DNA from: Leptodactylus fallax
Lineage: Eukaryota > Chordata > Amphibia > Anura > Leptodactylidae
Direction of reading: 5' to 3'
Length of the DNA stretch: 64,000 nt
Assembly (NCBI GenBank): GCA_947044405.1
Contig: CAMRHE010000077.1
Location: 4,203,001-4,267,000 of the forward strand
Below, piece by piece: positions 23,172 to 34,661 of the stretch. Positions within the stretch are counted from its first letter, which is position 1, and each line of letters starts with the position of its first letter. The notes beneath the pieces were generated by a model, which was not told the DNA's origin, made no database searches, and saw only the letters and a program-made list of their open reading frames with translations. The position numbers and the translations under genes are program-made.

Positions 23172-24655
23172 CAGTGGGGGGGGAAAAGTATTTAGTCAGC
23201 CACCAATTGTGCAAGTTCTCCCACTTAAAAAGATGAGGCCGGCCTGTAATTGTCATCATAGGTAGACCTCAACTATGAGAGACAAAATGAGAAAACAAAT
23301 CCAGAAAATCACATTGTCTGATTTTTTAAGAATTTATTTCCAAATTATGGTGGAAAATAAGTATTTGGTCAATAACAAAAGTTCATCTCAATACTTTGTT
23401 ATATATCCTTTGTTGGCAATGACAGAGGTCAAACGTTTTCTGTAAGTCTTGACAAGGTTGGGACACACTGTTGCTGGTATGTTGGCCCATTCCTCCATGC
23501 AGATCTCCTCTAGAGCAGTGATGTTTTGGGGCTGTCGCTGGGCAACACGGACTTTCAACTCCCTCCAAAAGTTTTCAATGGGGTTGAGATCTGGATACTG
23601 GCTAGGCCACTCCAGGGCCTTGAAATGCTTCTTACGAAGCCACTCCTTCGTTGCCCTGGCGGTGTGCTTGGGATCATTGTCATGCTGAAAGACCCAGCCA
23701 CGTTTCATCTTCAATGCCCTTGCTGATGGAAGGAGGTTTGCACTCAAAATCTCACGATACATGGCCCCATTCATTCTTTCATGTACACGGATCAGTCGTC
23801 CTGGTCCCTTTGCAGAGAAACAGCCCCAAAGCATGATGTTGCCACCCCCATGCTTCACAGTAGGTATGGTGTTCTTTGGATGCAACTCAGTATTCACTCT
23901 CCTCCAAACACGATTCTACTTTGGTTTCATCTGACCATATGACATTCTCCCAATACTCTTCTGGAACATCCAAATGCTCTCTAGCAAACTTCAGACGGGC
24001 CCGGATATGTACTGGCTTAAGCAGAGGGACACGTCTGGCACTGCAGGATCTGAGTCCCTGGCGGCGTAGTGTGTTACTGACGGTAGCCTTTGTTATGTTA
24101 GTCCCAGCTTTCTGCAGGTCATTCACTAGGTCCCCCCATGTGGTTCTGGGATTTTTGCTCACCATTCTTGTGATCCTTTTGACCCCACGGGGTGAGATCT
24201 TGCGTGGAGCCCCTGAACGAGGGAGATTATCAGTGGTCTTGTATGTCTTCCATTTTCTAATTATTGCTCCCACAGTTGATTTCTTCACAACAAGCTGCTT
24301 GCCTATTGCAGATTCAGTCTTCCCAGCCTGGTGCAGGTCTACAATTTTGTTTCTGGTGTCCTTCCACAGCTCTTTGGTCTTCACCATAGTGGAGTTTGCA
24401 GTGTGGCTGTTTGAGGTTGTGGACAGGGGTCTTTTATACTGATAACAATGTCAAACAGGAGCCATTACTACAGGTAATGAGTGGAGGACAGAGGAGCCTC
24501 TTAAAGAAGAAGTTACAGGTCTGTGAGAGCCAGAAATCTTGCTTGTTTGTAGGTGACCAAATACTTATTTTCCACCATAATTTGCAAATAAATTCTTAAA
24601 AAATCATACTGATTTTCTGGATGTGTTTTCTCATTTTGTCTCTCATAGTTGAGGT
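23172..24655 (-). mobile_element. Tc1/mariner-type transposon 1, right end truncated
   Basis: Begins after TA at 23170-23171 with CAGTGGGGGG. The left inverted repeat contains TTTTAAGAATTTATTTCCAA, GGTGGAAAATAAGTATTTGG and AACTATGAGAGACAAAATG; their complements lie at 24554-24650. The right side stops after CATAGTTGAGGTC, so about 95 outer bases including the terminal CAGT are missing. The element lies about 150 bp past the RAB5 transcript end, in opposite orientation. Confidence 0.9.
23388..24387 (-). pseudogene. Tc1-like transposase (broken)
   Basis: Reads from ATG at 24387 as [20 protein letters not shown], with two helix-turn-helix regions, GAPRKIS linker and the first catalytic Asp in WSDETK. 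Near 23905 a short deletion (about 20 bp compared with relatives, removing the ELFG segment) shifts the frame and ends the ORF. A second frame carries the rest: [25 protein letters not shown] with the second Asp, [10 protein letters not shown] with the Glu, and a normal C-terminus ending ITKY. Both halves are otherwise open, so inactivation is fairly young, but the product cannot be a whole transposase. Confidence 0.9.
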
Positions 24656-25449
24656 CATTCTTGTAGCTTAGATAGGATTACTTGAAGTTGCAGGTCCATT
24701 TGCAGCCTGAGGCTGTACTAACAGAGTGTTAATGGCTGTGCAGTTTTGCGGGCTAAACTGTACTGTTACCAGCAAAATTGTGCAAGCGGCTAACAAGCTA
24801 TTTGTAAAAACTACCCACCCGCCATGTTGTTTTGGCCACATTGTGGGGACACACCCTTTGTCTCCTCCAGATATTTATCAGGTGCACTATTGTCATACGC
24901 ATCAAGTGTTTGCAACTTGTCAAGCCAGGTAAGAGATTCTGATCACACAATACCATCAGAATCTTTCAGTAGTGCAGCCTTAGTCTTTTTTTCCCACACA
25001 ATTATTGAACACTTAGGAACAGCCATTTTTTTCTCTTTGATTTCATTTTGGACAAAACTCCAGTCAGCCTAAGTCCTGTCTAGTAAAAGGAATTGTATAG
25101 GACTAGGCAGACCTAAGAAGTTAGGGCATCTGTTCTCATGCTTTCTTCATTTAGATAGTATACAGGGCTTACTATCTAGCACTTCCTGAGTGGTGCAGAT
25201 GCCTAAAGTTAATGGTATCTATGATAGTAACTAATGTAGGACATACACATGAAACAACTATCTCACCTGGTCCCTCCATACACATGCATGCTTGGTTTAG
25301 TTGAGCAGTGCATGTTGTACAGTACTAAATGGAAGTATTGAACTCTTGACATATCCCATTAGGGGAGAGTTGGGAGGATCCTATACCCATTAAACGGTCA
25401 GCCAATCCCACCAAATCTGTATGACAATCTTCTAATGTGTATGGCTTCT
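24656..25449. other. Intergenic, no gene recognised
   Basis: Non-coding stretch between the truncated Tc1 element and the next repeats. No exon-like segment seen. Confidence 0.5.
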
Positions 25450-25690
25450 GAAAGGGATTTTCTTATTGGTTGATGATCTAAACTTAGGATACATCATCAA
25501 GTGAAGAACAGCCGGGGTCCAACACCCTGAGCACCACCACGAGTTGTTGGTCACATAGCTTGTTTGCAGCCAGTCCTATTCAAGTAAATGGGCTGAGCTA
25601 TGGACACCAAGCACAGCCACTATGAAGCTAACAATGAATAGAAGACCAGGACATGGAGCGCAGCGTGTAGAGCAGGAGTGAATGCCTGCA
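25450..25690. mobile_element. Diverged copy of the GATGATCTA/GGGTCCAACACCC repeat
   Basis: Contains GATGATCTAAACTTAGGATACATCATC, CCGGGGTCCAACACCCTGAGC and CCTATTCAAGTAAATGGG, parallel to the elements at 7971 and 41955. Ends not clear. Confidence 0.4.
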
Positions 25691-26101
25691 GCTTAGAAGC
25701 CTAATAAAGTCTGTCAGATTTGATTAATCAAAATCTGACGGCTTGTAAATATTTAAAAAAGAAAAATTACACTTTATATCCAGACATCTACACCGGGTAC
25801 TCCAAAAGAAAAAAAAAAAATTGTATGAAATGTCAAGGCACAATACAGATGACAGAGCATTTACAATAATGTGTGCCATGTAGCAGAGCGGTTCAGGCTG
25901 AAGGTAACAATAATGTAGTAACCTGTCAAATTTCAGGATCTTGCTCTGTTCCCCCCCCCCCCCTTCATCCTTCCTCTGCAGCAGACTGTCTGGAGAAGGG
26001 GTACAGTGATCCATGTCTTCTGACTCCAGCCACCGCATTCTCCTACACTGCAATACAGATGTGAATTGAAATTTTTTCTTGGCTTTTTGCCTTTGCGCTA
26101 A

Positions 26102-26337
26102 CGCTAGGTTCACACTAGTGTTTGGGTTTCCATCCTTAGGTCTGCTTGGGGACCTGAAAGACAGAGACCCTCTCCGCTTAAAAAGGACCCCACAGACTAT
26201 AATGGGGCCTTCTGGGTTTCCGCTGAAAATGGCAGAAAAAAAAAGCCTTTCTTGCAGGACTTTTCTCTCTGCCGATTTTAAGTGGAATGTAGGACGGAGT
26301 CTCGTACTGAGACTCAAACGCTAGTGTGGACCTAGTG
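26102..26337. mobile_element. MITE, GGCTAGGTTCACA family
   Basis: Starts CGCTAGGTTCACACTAGTG and ends CTAGTGTGGACCTAGTG; flanks are TAA and TGA, so one duplication copy has mutated. Interior GGACTTTTCTCTCTGCCG is a family block. Confidence 0.68.
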
Positions 26338-26588
26338 TGACAGACTTTAATGGAGAAAGCCATGAGCAAGCACACTGAACTTTAGTGGTGAACGGCAACC
26401 CCTGCTCAGCTAGATGTGGGACATGCACCTATCAAGCATTTATAATATATCTTGTGGCCAGTGGCGTAACTAGGAATGGCTGGGCCCCAAGGTGAACATT
26501 TGACATTGCCCCCCCCCCCCCGAACCGCCGCCCCCAACCCCCTCGCACAAACCCCCCCATTCCACATAAACCGCATTCCTGCACAAAC

Positions 26589-27008
26589 TATTATGCCCCA
26601 TAGTGGCCCCTGCACACGGTATTATGCCCCATAGCGGCCCCTGCACACGGTATTATGCCCCATAGCGGCCCCTGCACACGGTATTATGCCCCATAGCGGC
26701 CCCTGCACACGGTATTATGCCCCATAGCGGCCCCTGCACACGGTATTATGCCCCATAGCGGCCCCTGCACACGGTATTATGCCCCATAGCAGCCCCTGCA
26801 CACGGTATTATGCCCCATAGCGGCCCCTGCAAACTGTATTATGTTCCATAGTGACCCCTACACACAGTATTATGCCCCATAGTGGCCCCTGCACACAGAA
26901 TTATGCCCCATAGTGGCCCCTGCCCACAGTAGTATGCCCCATAGTGGCCCCTACACACAGTAGTATGCACCATAGTGGCCCCTGCACACAGTATTATGCC
27001 CCATAGTG
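26589..27008. repeat. 31-bp minisatellite, about 13.5 copies
   Basis: Unit ATTATGCCCCATAGYGGCCCCTGCACACRGT, split here as ATTATGCCCCATAGCGGCCC and CTGCACACGGT. Early copies are nearly identical; later copies carry T for C at GCGG and A for G at ACGG, so the array is layered by age. It lies wholly within the hAT-type element. Confidence 0.95.
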
Positions 27009-27268
27009 GACTACGCATGAACGATTATTATACTCGGAGACCCAGGGGAAGATACAAACATAAAAAACAATGCTTCTTACCTCTCCCTGGCTCTGCTGCG
27101 CTACTTCAGCCATCTTCAATGTTGGACCAGATCTCGCGTGAGTGAGGCTGGCGTCTCATAATGACGTCGGCTGATGTCTGGGACATCACCAAACAGGCCC
27201 GAAGCCTGCGGAGCGTAGGAGTGGTGACTTACAGTGTTTTTTATGTTCCCTCACCTCCCCTGGGCCCC

Positions 27269-27401
27269 TGATCGTTATACTCTGGGGTCTCAAAAGACCC
27301 CGGAGTATAACGATAGCAGTGTTTGTGGGGTTTGCGGTAGCGGCTGCCACAGGGCTCTGGGCCCCATAATGTTCCGGGCCCTGTGGCAGCCGCTACCGCT
27401 G
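27269..27401. repeat. Two consecutive hairpins at the right end of the hAT-type element
   Basis: Hairpin 1 (27269-27313): ATCGTTATACTCTGGGGTCT pairs with AGACCCCGGAGTATAACGAT around CAAA. Hairpin 2 (about 27333-27401): GGTAGCGGCTGCCACAGGG pairs with CCCTGTGGCAGCCGCTACC. Confidence 0.85.
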
Positions 27402-27605
27402 CTACTCCGATATTTACGCCCCTGCTTGTGGCTGTGCCATAAATGCTGAAGATGTGAATAAGATGCCCTGACCAGGAGTGCCTATGTAATAAAAAATTAT
27501 TGTATGTAAAAGCTAATTCAATTTAAAGTCCAGTATGATACAAGTGAATAGGGATTTACAAAATCTCATTCACTAGTAGTAGACTGTAGCTCATGAGGAT
27601 CTCTT

Positions 27606-27794
27606 CGCCCCAGTTCACACTAACGTTTGGATTTCTGTATGGGGACCCGAAAGATGTAGACCCTGTTTCTTCCAGTTTTATACTGAAACTGGCGGAGAGA
27701 AAAGTCATCTTTGCAGCACTTTTCTCTCTGCCAATTTTAAGTGGATTCTGCGATGGAGTCTCCTATGGACTCCAACGCAAGTGTGAATACAGTC
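27606..27794. mobile_element. MITE, GGCTAGGTTCACA family (degenerate ends)
   Basis: Left CCCAGTTCACACTAACG, right CAAGTGTGAATACAGTC then TTA. Central GAGAGAAAAGTC/GCACTTTTCTCTCTGCC palindrome identifies the family. Confidence 0.6.
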
Positions 27795-28005
27795 TTAGGC
27801 GGCTTTCCCTGTACCTTATGCTGGGAGAAGGACTCCTAGCGGTATAGTTATCTATGATGCTAAGAGTCCTGCCTCCCAGTGATATACTGTCCCATAGTGA
27901 TTATATTACAGGACAGTATGTCGCTGGGAGGCAGAGACTCCTAGCATCATTGGTAACTATAATGCTAGGAGTCCTTCTCCCAGCGTAATGTACAGGCCAG
28001 AAAAT
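27785..28005. mobile_element. Foldback MITE related to 55006-55308
   Basis: Arms CTTATGCTGGGAGAAGGACTC ... and GAGTCCTTCTCCCAGCGTAA complement each other. The centre has TATACTGTCCCATAG / CAGGACAGTATG. The same order of blocks occurs in ARMC8 intron 2. Terminal motifs are less clear and it abuts the MITE at 27606-27794. Confidence 0.68.
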
Positions 28006-28530
28006 CCGAGACTCGGTAGTGTGAAAACAGCATTATGCTGACAGCGATACTAAGGAGTGCGTGAATTCCCCCACCCTTCCCTGTAGATTCTGCTGTAAGT
28101 TCACGTCTCCCTGTTTACACCATGATACAGTGCAGCCTGTGTGATCTCCTCTCCCTGAAGTCTTGCATTATAGAAATTTTGATTAACTATTCTGAAGACT
28201 TAATAAAAGTAAGATTTCGCTAAAATGGGAGCTACATTTTAAAGAGAGTCTATCACCTCCCTCAAGCATAATATGAGTTGGCAAGTTTGGAACAATAAAC
28301 TGAGGTACAGTTTCAGCCCAAGTAAGGCCCCTGTAAGCCGAAGTTTGGGTGGTTTTATGCTGCAGTTCACTCTCCCAGCCCTCAGCTTTGCACTACAATC
28401 ACATATATACTATTTCCTTTCCACCAACCCGTGGGAGAACTAATCGGGGGCAGGGTTTCCGGACGACGGTGGCAGGCCACCTCTCTTGGCCTCCTCCATG
28501 GTTTATCCAATTCCTAGACAACCCCTTTAA

Positions 28531-28703
28531 GGCTAGGGTTACATGGCAGTTTGAATACTGCTCAAGTCTTTTGCAACTAGAAGTTGAGGCCATGTTACCC
28601 TAGTGGTCTCAATGTGACTCCATTCACTAGTATTAATGAAAGAGTTGCAGGACAACCCGGCGATGAGAGTTGTGGCCATTGTCACTCTGTTGTAGCCCTA
28701 GCC
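28531..28703. mobile_element. Short inverted-repeat element GGCTAGGGTTACA
   Basis: Left GGCTAGGGTTACATGGCAG after TAA, right TTGTAGCCCTAGCC. TTGCAACTAGAAG and AGAGTTGCAGG lie inside. A further short repeat of the TWA type, about 173 bp. Confidence 0.5.
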
Positions 28704-28776
28704 CTAACTCTGTAGTGCAAGTCACTTTGTGATTTCAGTCACATCATGTGGATGAGATTTGTTTGAATCTCCTTCA

Positions 28777-28985
28777 GGCTGAGGCCCCACATTGCGGAAA
28801 CGCAGCTTTTTTTTTGTTGCAGATTTTGTTGCTTTTTTTTGAGCCAAAGCCAGGAGTGGATTGAGCAGAAGGTAGAAGTAGAAGAACTTCCTATATATTT
28901 CCCATTCCTTTTGTAGACATTCTGGGCTTTGGCTCAAAAAACCGCAACAAAAAAAGCAGCGTTTATGCAACGTGGGGCCTCAGCC
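28777..28985. mobile_element. Foldback MITE, GGCTGAGGCCCCAC family
   Basis: Left GGCTGAGGCCCCACATTGCG, right CAACGTGGGGCCTCAGCC, with paired TTTGAGCCAAAGCCAG and CTGGGCTTTGGCTCAAA inside. Half copies or fragments at about 2612-2800, 21060-21290 and 30430-30475. Confidence 0.75.
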
Positions 28986-30263
28986 TCATATAGCTGCAGC
29001 TGTAGAGTATAGTGGGTTAGGCACCAATAAGTTCATGGTGGCTAACCCATTGCAATTGTGTTGCCCCAGCCTAACCTTATATTCACTCGAATGTCATAAC
29101 TGGCCGTGCGACAGCTGTTTTTTGTTTTTTTTAAACAGCTGTCACACGGCCAATTATTTTCACTTTTGTAAATGGGGCTATAAACATGGCTTTGTAATGG
29201 ACCGTCAAAATATAGGTCATGCTCTATTTTTGTCCATTTTTATGGATCCTTCTATACACTGCAATGTCTGAGGGATTTGTGAAAATGGGCATTTTTTCAC
29301 AGCCATTTTCACCCACCTGTTGTGTAATTCTAGGCTGAGAGTGCAGGATTGCGGAATCGCAGATGGTACATAAAGATCACTTAGAATATGCAGTGATATG
29401 CTGCAGTATTTCCAAACAGTATATCACAAAGAGTAAAATCCACAGTGAAACCTCACCACATAACTGTGGATTTAAAATGTGCACATAATTCTGCTGCAGA
29501 AAATCTGCAGACGATTCCCCATGTGTGAACATACCCTTACAGTAGCCACACAGAAGGTAGGATTTTGCTAATCTCCTCCCCATGTTGCAGAAATTAACTT
29601 GTATTTTGCATTTTAAAGGTCCATCAGATTCCGACATGTGAACGAGCCCTAAATCTGCAGCATGTCAATATATATTGTGGATTAACATAAAACATTTTTT
29701 TGTGAATTTCATGGCAACTTTGTTATGAATATTTGCCTTCAGCCTATGGGAGGGTAAGTAGCGACAGTCACTGCCACATGCAGAGGAAACCCCACCTGCA
29801 TGCAGCCACTAATGATGGAATGATATGTTTACCTCTATAACGGAGTGATCACTTATGGCGGCATGTGCCCGCTGCGATGTTGGTACAGACCATTATACTT
29901 TCTGGTTTTGGCTTTAAAACCGCATTGAATAAACGTATGCAGAAACCGATCAAGTGAAGAAGTATCGATGAGGGAGTATAGATTGTGATTAAACTGATAA
30001 AGAAAAAGTTACAAAAGGGATGAAAAACACTGAAATACCAATATAATTTCCTGCATCAACGTGAATGTCAGTTCTGCAAGTGATTCACAAATTACATACA
30101 CATCTGAAAGCATGTTGCCCCAAATATGGTGGGGATATAGATAAATCTGCACAAATTCAAGGCAGAACTCTAAAATCTGCATATTTTCTTTTCAGCCACT
30201 AGGAGGTGCACTTAACCTATTTTATTATTTTCTTGGAAAACTAAGCACCAAACAAGTCTTATA
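28986..30263. other. Intergenic, no gene recognised
   Basis: A short inverted pair (GGCCGTGCGACAGCTGTTT / AAACAGCTGTCACACGGCC, 29102-29151) and a half-recognisable MITE text around 29330-29650 (CCCATGTGTGAACATACCC). No coding segment. Confidence 0.5.
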
Positions 30264-30535
30264 CAGTCATGGCCATAAGTGTTAGCACCCCTGAATTGTT
30301 TCCAGAAAATTATTGCAATTACACGTTTTGTTATACACGTTTATTTCCTTTGTGTGTATTGGAAAAAAAAATAAAAAATTATATAATTTCACGCAAAGCT
30401 CCAAAAATGCAAAAAACTACACCAAAACTTGCATCAAGAAAGCTGCGTTTCCGCAATGTGGGGCCTCAGCCTAAAAGTAGTCTAAAAAAATGGCGCACCT
30501 GTGAAAATTTGCCTGTGTAGTCAACAATCTAAATT
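30264..30535. mobile_element. Tc1-type terminal fragment with nested repeat
   Basis: Begins after TA with CAGTCATGGCCATAAGTGTT and GCACCCCTGAATTG, a typical Tc1-like inverted-repeat end. No matching right end was found. A GCTGCGTTTCCGCAATGTGGGGCCTCAGCC fragment of the GGCTGAGGCCCCAC family sits inside at about 30441-30473. Confidence 0.6.
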
Positions 30536-30662
30536 GTAGCGTGTTTTTAATGCTAAATGGTTACTTTTTGGTTGTTTTCAGTTTGATATTGCTCTGTCTA
30601 CTGTAAAATAAATAAATAAATAAAAAGACTCCTGTTGCTGCTTGGAATCTGTCAGCAAGGTA

Positions 30663-31775
30663 CAGTATTTTTCGGACTATAAAACGCACTTTTTTCCCAA
30701 AAATTTGAGAGGAAAATGGGGGATGCGTCTTATTGTCCGAAAGTGAGTTTTGGAGGAAGGGGAGGGGGTTTCGGAGGAGCGGGGTCACAGCATTACCCCA
30801 CTCCTAACGCCGCCGGCTTCCTGCAGCGGCAGGAATTGGGCGATGTGCGGGCCCTGGGATCGGAGGAGCGGGTGTCAGTGAACCCATCCCGGCATCTGCC
30901 GGTCTGTAAAGATGGTGGCGGCCGCTCTACTGCAGAACGGTTGACATAGCTACCGGGTCTCACGCTGTAATGTACAGTGCAGACCCAGAGCTAATACCCA
31001 CGATCAGACTCCAGTCTGATCGCAGGCATTACTACTTTAAAGCCCCCCCTAAAGTAAAAAAGTAGCCACCAGGGCTGGTCCCTTACCTTTGAATTTGCAG
31101 GCCGGCTCCCGCACGGCGAGATCACAGGAGCCGTTCTGTTCCTGTGACAGCCGGGAGCCTTATGAAGGCTCCTAGGCCTGTCATAGCAATATTACTATTG
31201 CGGCTGGGCTGGTCTATGACCAGCCGTAATAGCATTGTACTGAATCTCCCATAGACTAATAAAATAGTAAAAAAAATATATATATTTATATATAAAATAA
31301 ATAAAAGTTCTAAATCACCCCCTTTCCCTAGAATACATATAAAAGTAGAAAATTACTGTGAAACACATACACATTAGGTATCCCTGTGTCCAAAAACGCC
31401 CGGCCTACAAACTTATAAAAATATTTTTCCTGTACAATGAACGTCATAGCGGGAAAAAGAATCAAAAGTGCTTGACCACCGTTTCTTTCACTGTTTCTCA
31501 AACTATTTGAATAAAAAGTGATCTAAGCAATAGATATTCCCCAAAATGGTATAACTAAAAAGAACACCTGGCCCCGCAAAAAAAGATGCCCTATGCATCC
31601 CTGTACAGCTGCAGGAACACCTGTCAATGTGGCCTTGCAGCTGTTGCAAAACTACAACTCCCATATATTAAATATTTTACCATTTTTTGCTTCAAAATTT
31701 TTTTGCCCTATTTTCCTCCTCTAAAACCTAGGTGCGTCTTATGGTCCGGTGCGTCTTATAGTCCAAAAAATACGG
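30663..31775. mobile_element. DNA transposon with CNGTATTTTTYGGACTATAA ends, TA-flanked
   Basis: The left end CAGTATTTTTCGGACTATAAAACGCAC pairs with the right end GTGCGTCTTATAGTCCAAAAAATACGG; TA flanks both. Length 1113 bp. No transposase. The interior includes GC-rich and dispersed frog-type repeat text (AAAAAGTGATC, GGCCCCGCAAAAAAAGATG). Superfamily not assigned. Confidence 0.75.
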
Positions 31776-31858
31776 TATATGGTCTTCTTAATCTTACTAT
31801 ACAAGATACACCAGCAGTAGCTGCACAAATCACAACTCTCAGAGCATTGCCTAAATTA

Positions 31859-32219
31859 CAGGTGCATCTCAATAAATTAGAATATCTTTGAAACGTTCAT
31901 TCATTTCAGTAATTCAATTCATAATCAGCGTCTTCCATGATTGTTTGTCCTACTGAACCAGACTGAGGGACCATTTAAAGGCTTAGGAAACCTTGGCAGG
32001 TGACACACTGAATTTACAATACTGAACTTTTTTACAATATTCTAATTTTCTTAGATTTGGGTTTTCATTACCTGTAATCCATAATCAACATTTACAGAAA
32101 TAAAACCCTTGAAATAGAAGACTCTGTGTGTAAAGAATCTAGAAAATATAGAAGGTCACTTTTTTAATCTAATTACTGAAAGAAAGAAAAAGATATTCTA
32201 ATTTATTGAGATGCACTTG
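31859..32219. mobile_element. Tc1-type MITE (internally deleted)
   Basis: TA-flanked. Starts CAGGTGCATCTCAATAAATT and ends with the complement AATTTATTGAGATGCACTTG. 361 bp with no transposase, so it is a non-autonomous derivative of a Tc1-like element. Confidence 0.82.
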
Positions 32220-33165
32220 TAGACATTTCAGGAAGTCTCTGTGATACGATCAAGGCCCATATCTAGTATGAGCAGAGTGCCCAATGTCCACTAACTCAGG
32301 CCAGTTTGACCATATCTCAGATGTTAGGTATATCCAACAACTGCCTGTACACTATTAGTATATGTATACTGTTACATACAGATACATACCAGTATAGTAT
32401 TGTTAAATAATTATATATAGTTATTAAAAAATAAAATGTATACAAAAAGTAATGGCTAAAATAGTGGGAAAAAAACCAAAACATAAATGCTTTTTAAATA
32501 TTTGGTTTAAGCTGTAAAAATATAAATCAACGCTATAAATGCTAATGTATATGTGTCAAAAAATACAACAAAATACAGTGCAACGTGTACTACAACACAA
32601 AGTGACTGGAAACGCGCTTCTCTCCCCTCTCCAGAAGCGCTGGCGGTTTTGCATTCTAGATGTAAGTTTGAGCGATACATGTCCTATTGTTTACATGTGC
32701 ATTGTGCAGTATATTGCTACTATTGTATGAGTACCTGTATCTGTTTACTCACCAGTGTTTATATGTCTTACCAGCGCATTTTTGTAGGAGGGGAGTTTCT
32801 TGTTTTTTTTTTCCCATATGGTCTTTCTACCCATGTACTGTCTGTATTTACATATTTTATATTTCTGCACAAATACATTATATATTTTAATATTCTTCTC
32901 ATTCATTGGTGCTTGCTCTTTTTTCTATATATGGTTTATATAAAGCAACAAAAGTTTAGTTTGCTGGAAAAAAAACAGTAATTCAGAATATTTTTTATAG
33001 TGTTCACTGTACAGAACATAATATTTTGAGGGCTTGTTTTTGCAGAATGAGGTTCTGTTTTCATTGGTATCATTCTGGGGTACATATGACATTTTTATTT
33101 TATAAGGGTTTTTTTTTATAGCATTGACCATGTAGTACAATTTTTGATTATGATGTTAATCTGTT
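32220..33165. other. Intergenic AT-rich sequence
   Basis: AT-rich with several chance open frames on the + strand around 32540-32980. These have no family features and low-complexity hydrophobic composition. Confidence 0.5.
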
Positions 33166-33354
33166 TTCCCTTAGTCCTAACAGCAGCACAATATGGGGTA
33201 TTCCTGCCCCTGGTAGGACAGGCGGAACTATTAATTAACATAAAATATGCATGACTACGCTACCCTATAAGAGGGCAAAGAGACCTCCCCCCTTGTGTAA
33301 GTTATAAAGTAAAAGCAGGAACACCCATATTGTGCTGCTGCAGGACGTAAGGGA
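33166..33354. mobile_element. Short inverted-repeat element TTTCCCTTAGTCCTAACAGC
   Basis: Left TTTCCCTTAGTCCTAACAGC then AGCACAATATGGG; right CCCATATTGTGCTGCTG then CAGGACGTAAGGGAAA. 189 bp foldback element, no coding capacity, no target duplication resolved. Confidence 0.7.
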
Positions 33355-34661
33355 AATTATATGTTATTGATTCTATTGATTATATATCATTGATTCTGTG
33401 GAATAGTGCATTCAAGTAATATCAAATTAAACATTTTCACAAAATAAACAACTTTTTTTTAGCGTTGCCATATTCAAAGCCACATAATGTTTTTATTTTC
33501 CAGAGCTATGTGAGGACAAGCCAGTTTGTGAACAATTTCTGGTCTGCTAGATCTGCCTGTCAATTGCAAATGTTATCATTGTGAAGTGGAAGAATCTAGT
33601 AGTAGCCCCAGCTCGGGCACAAAAAAGCAGACTATGCAAAGTCACAGAGCTGGGCTGTCAAGTGCTGAACAGCACCGTACCTAAAAATTACCTCTCATTA
33701 CTAGTGTTGCAGACTGCTCCGTGAGGCACAAAAATGTGCATTGGGATTTTCAGGAAAAATGTTTCCTTGGTGAAGCAAAAGCATTCAAACCTTATATCCT
33801 TTCCTCTTGCATATTTACATACCAAGGTCCATAGAGACATGGAACTCAAGTGGCATGCGCAGTTCCCAAAAGAAGGCCCAACTCCATGGTAATGCCTCTG
33901 GCTTGGTGGCCAATATATTCATATACTGTAGGTGTCCACATATTTTTGGCAATATAGTGAATATTATAATGCTGGACTGTTGACTGTAAAGGCAACAGTA
34001 ATGAAAGATAGAGCTTTACTTTACTTGCAAAGATTTCTGAAAGCCTCACCAGGTAGACTACCCAGGGCCCCTGTATCAATGTACTGTATATCAGCTCAGT
34101 AGTTTTATTAGGAGCTTCAGAGGTAGATTCAGCAGCAGCCTAGTCACCTGTAACTCAAGTGCGTGACTAGTCGCCCAGCGTGGTAATAGAGGGATATCCT
34201 GAGATGGGGACACCCCTATCTATGCCATCCTATTCCACTATAGACACTTTATAATGCCGCTTCATTTGTAACTAAACTTTAGATTTTCCCGCAGCATTAA
34301 TATTAATAAATATTGTTATATACCCTATTTTTTTGGATAAGCCACGTCTGATGCAGCCCAGGTTTGGGCAAGGAAAATTAGGAAAAAAACATTTCGTATT
34401 TATATAAGCTTCCCTAGTGATAAAATGGAGTAGAAAGGTCAATGTTATTAACTGGTATACTAAGGAAGATTAAGAGGGTTATTAGGTAACAGTTCAGATG
34501 CATAGACACAAAGCCCTGTTAGTGGCTTCCAGAAGGTATAATGTTCTTTTGGTGTCTCTGCATAATATAATGTGGCATTATACTGTCTGAGTGGGTACTA
34601 ATAAGGCTTTATAACTTGTGCGGAGTACTAATGTGTCATTATACTGTAAGGGGGACACTAA
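33355..34661. other. Intergenic, no gene recognised
   Basis: Non-coding. A worn transposon end is possible around 33780-33960 (TTTGGCAATATAGTGAATAT), not assignable. Confidence 0.4.

Larger units (their letters stand above)
26459..27424. mobile_element. Non-autonomous hAT-type element carrying a minisatellite
   Basis: An 8-bp direct repeat CTTGTGGC flanks it (26451-26458 and 27425-27432). The ends are CAGTGGCGTAACTA and the complement of CAGGGGCGTAAATA. An 8-bp duplication plus CAG-starting ends is the hAT pattern. The 966-bp body has a C-rich stretch, a 31-bp tandem array (26589-27008), a block shared with 49020-49400, and two hairpins near the right end. No transposase. Confidence 0.88.

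Noticed and set aside
23876..24442. 188-residue open frame on the + strand
   Set aside because: It is the complement of the Tc1 transposase coding strand, which has clear DDE and HTH motifs on the minus strand.
25724..26317. 197-residue open frame on the - strand
   Set aside because: It lies across a MITE (26102-26337), homopolymers and non-coding flank; composition and overlap show it is chance.
26589..27008. Regular repeat array resembling a CRISPR
   Set aside because: Units are directly adjacent with no unique spacers, the genome is eukaryotic, and the array lies inside a hAT-type element. It is a minisatellite.
32553..32981. 142-residue hydrophobic open frame on the + strand
   Set aside because: AT-rich low-complexity sequence giving F/Y/L-rich text; no splice signals, no homologue recognised, overlapping frames equally open.
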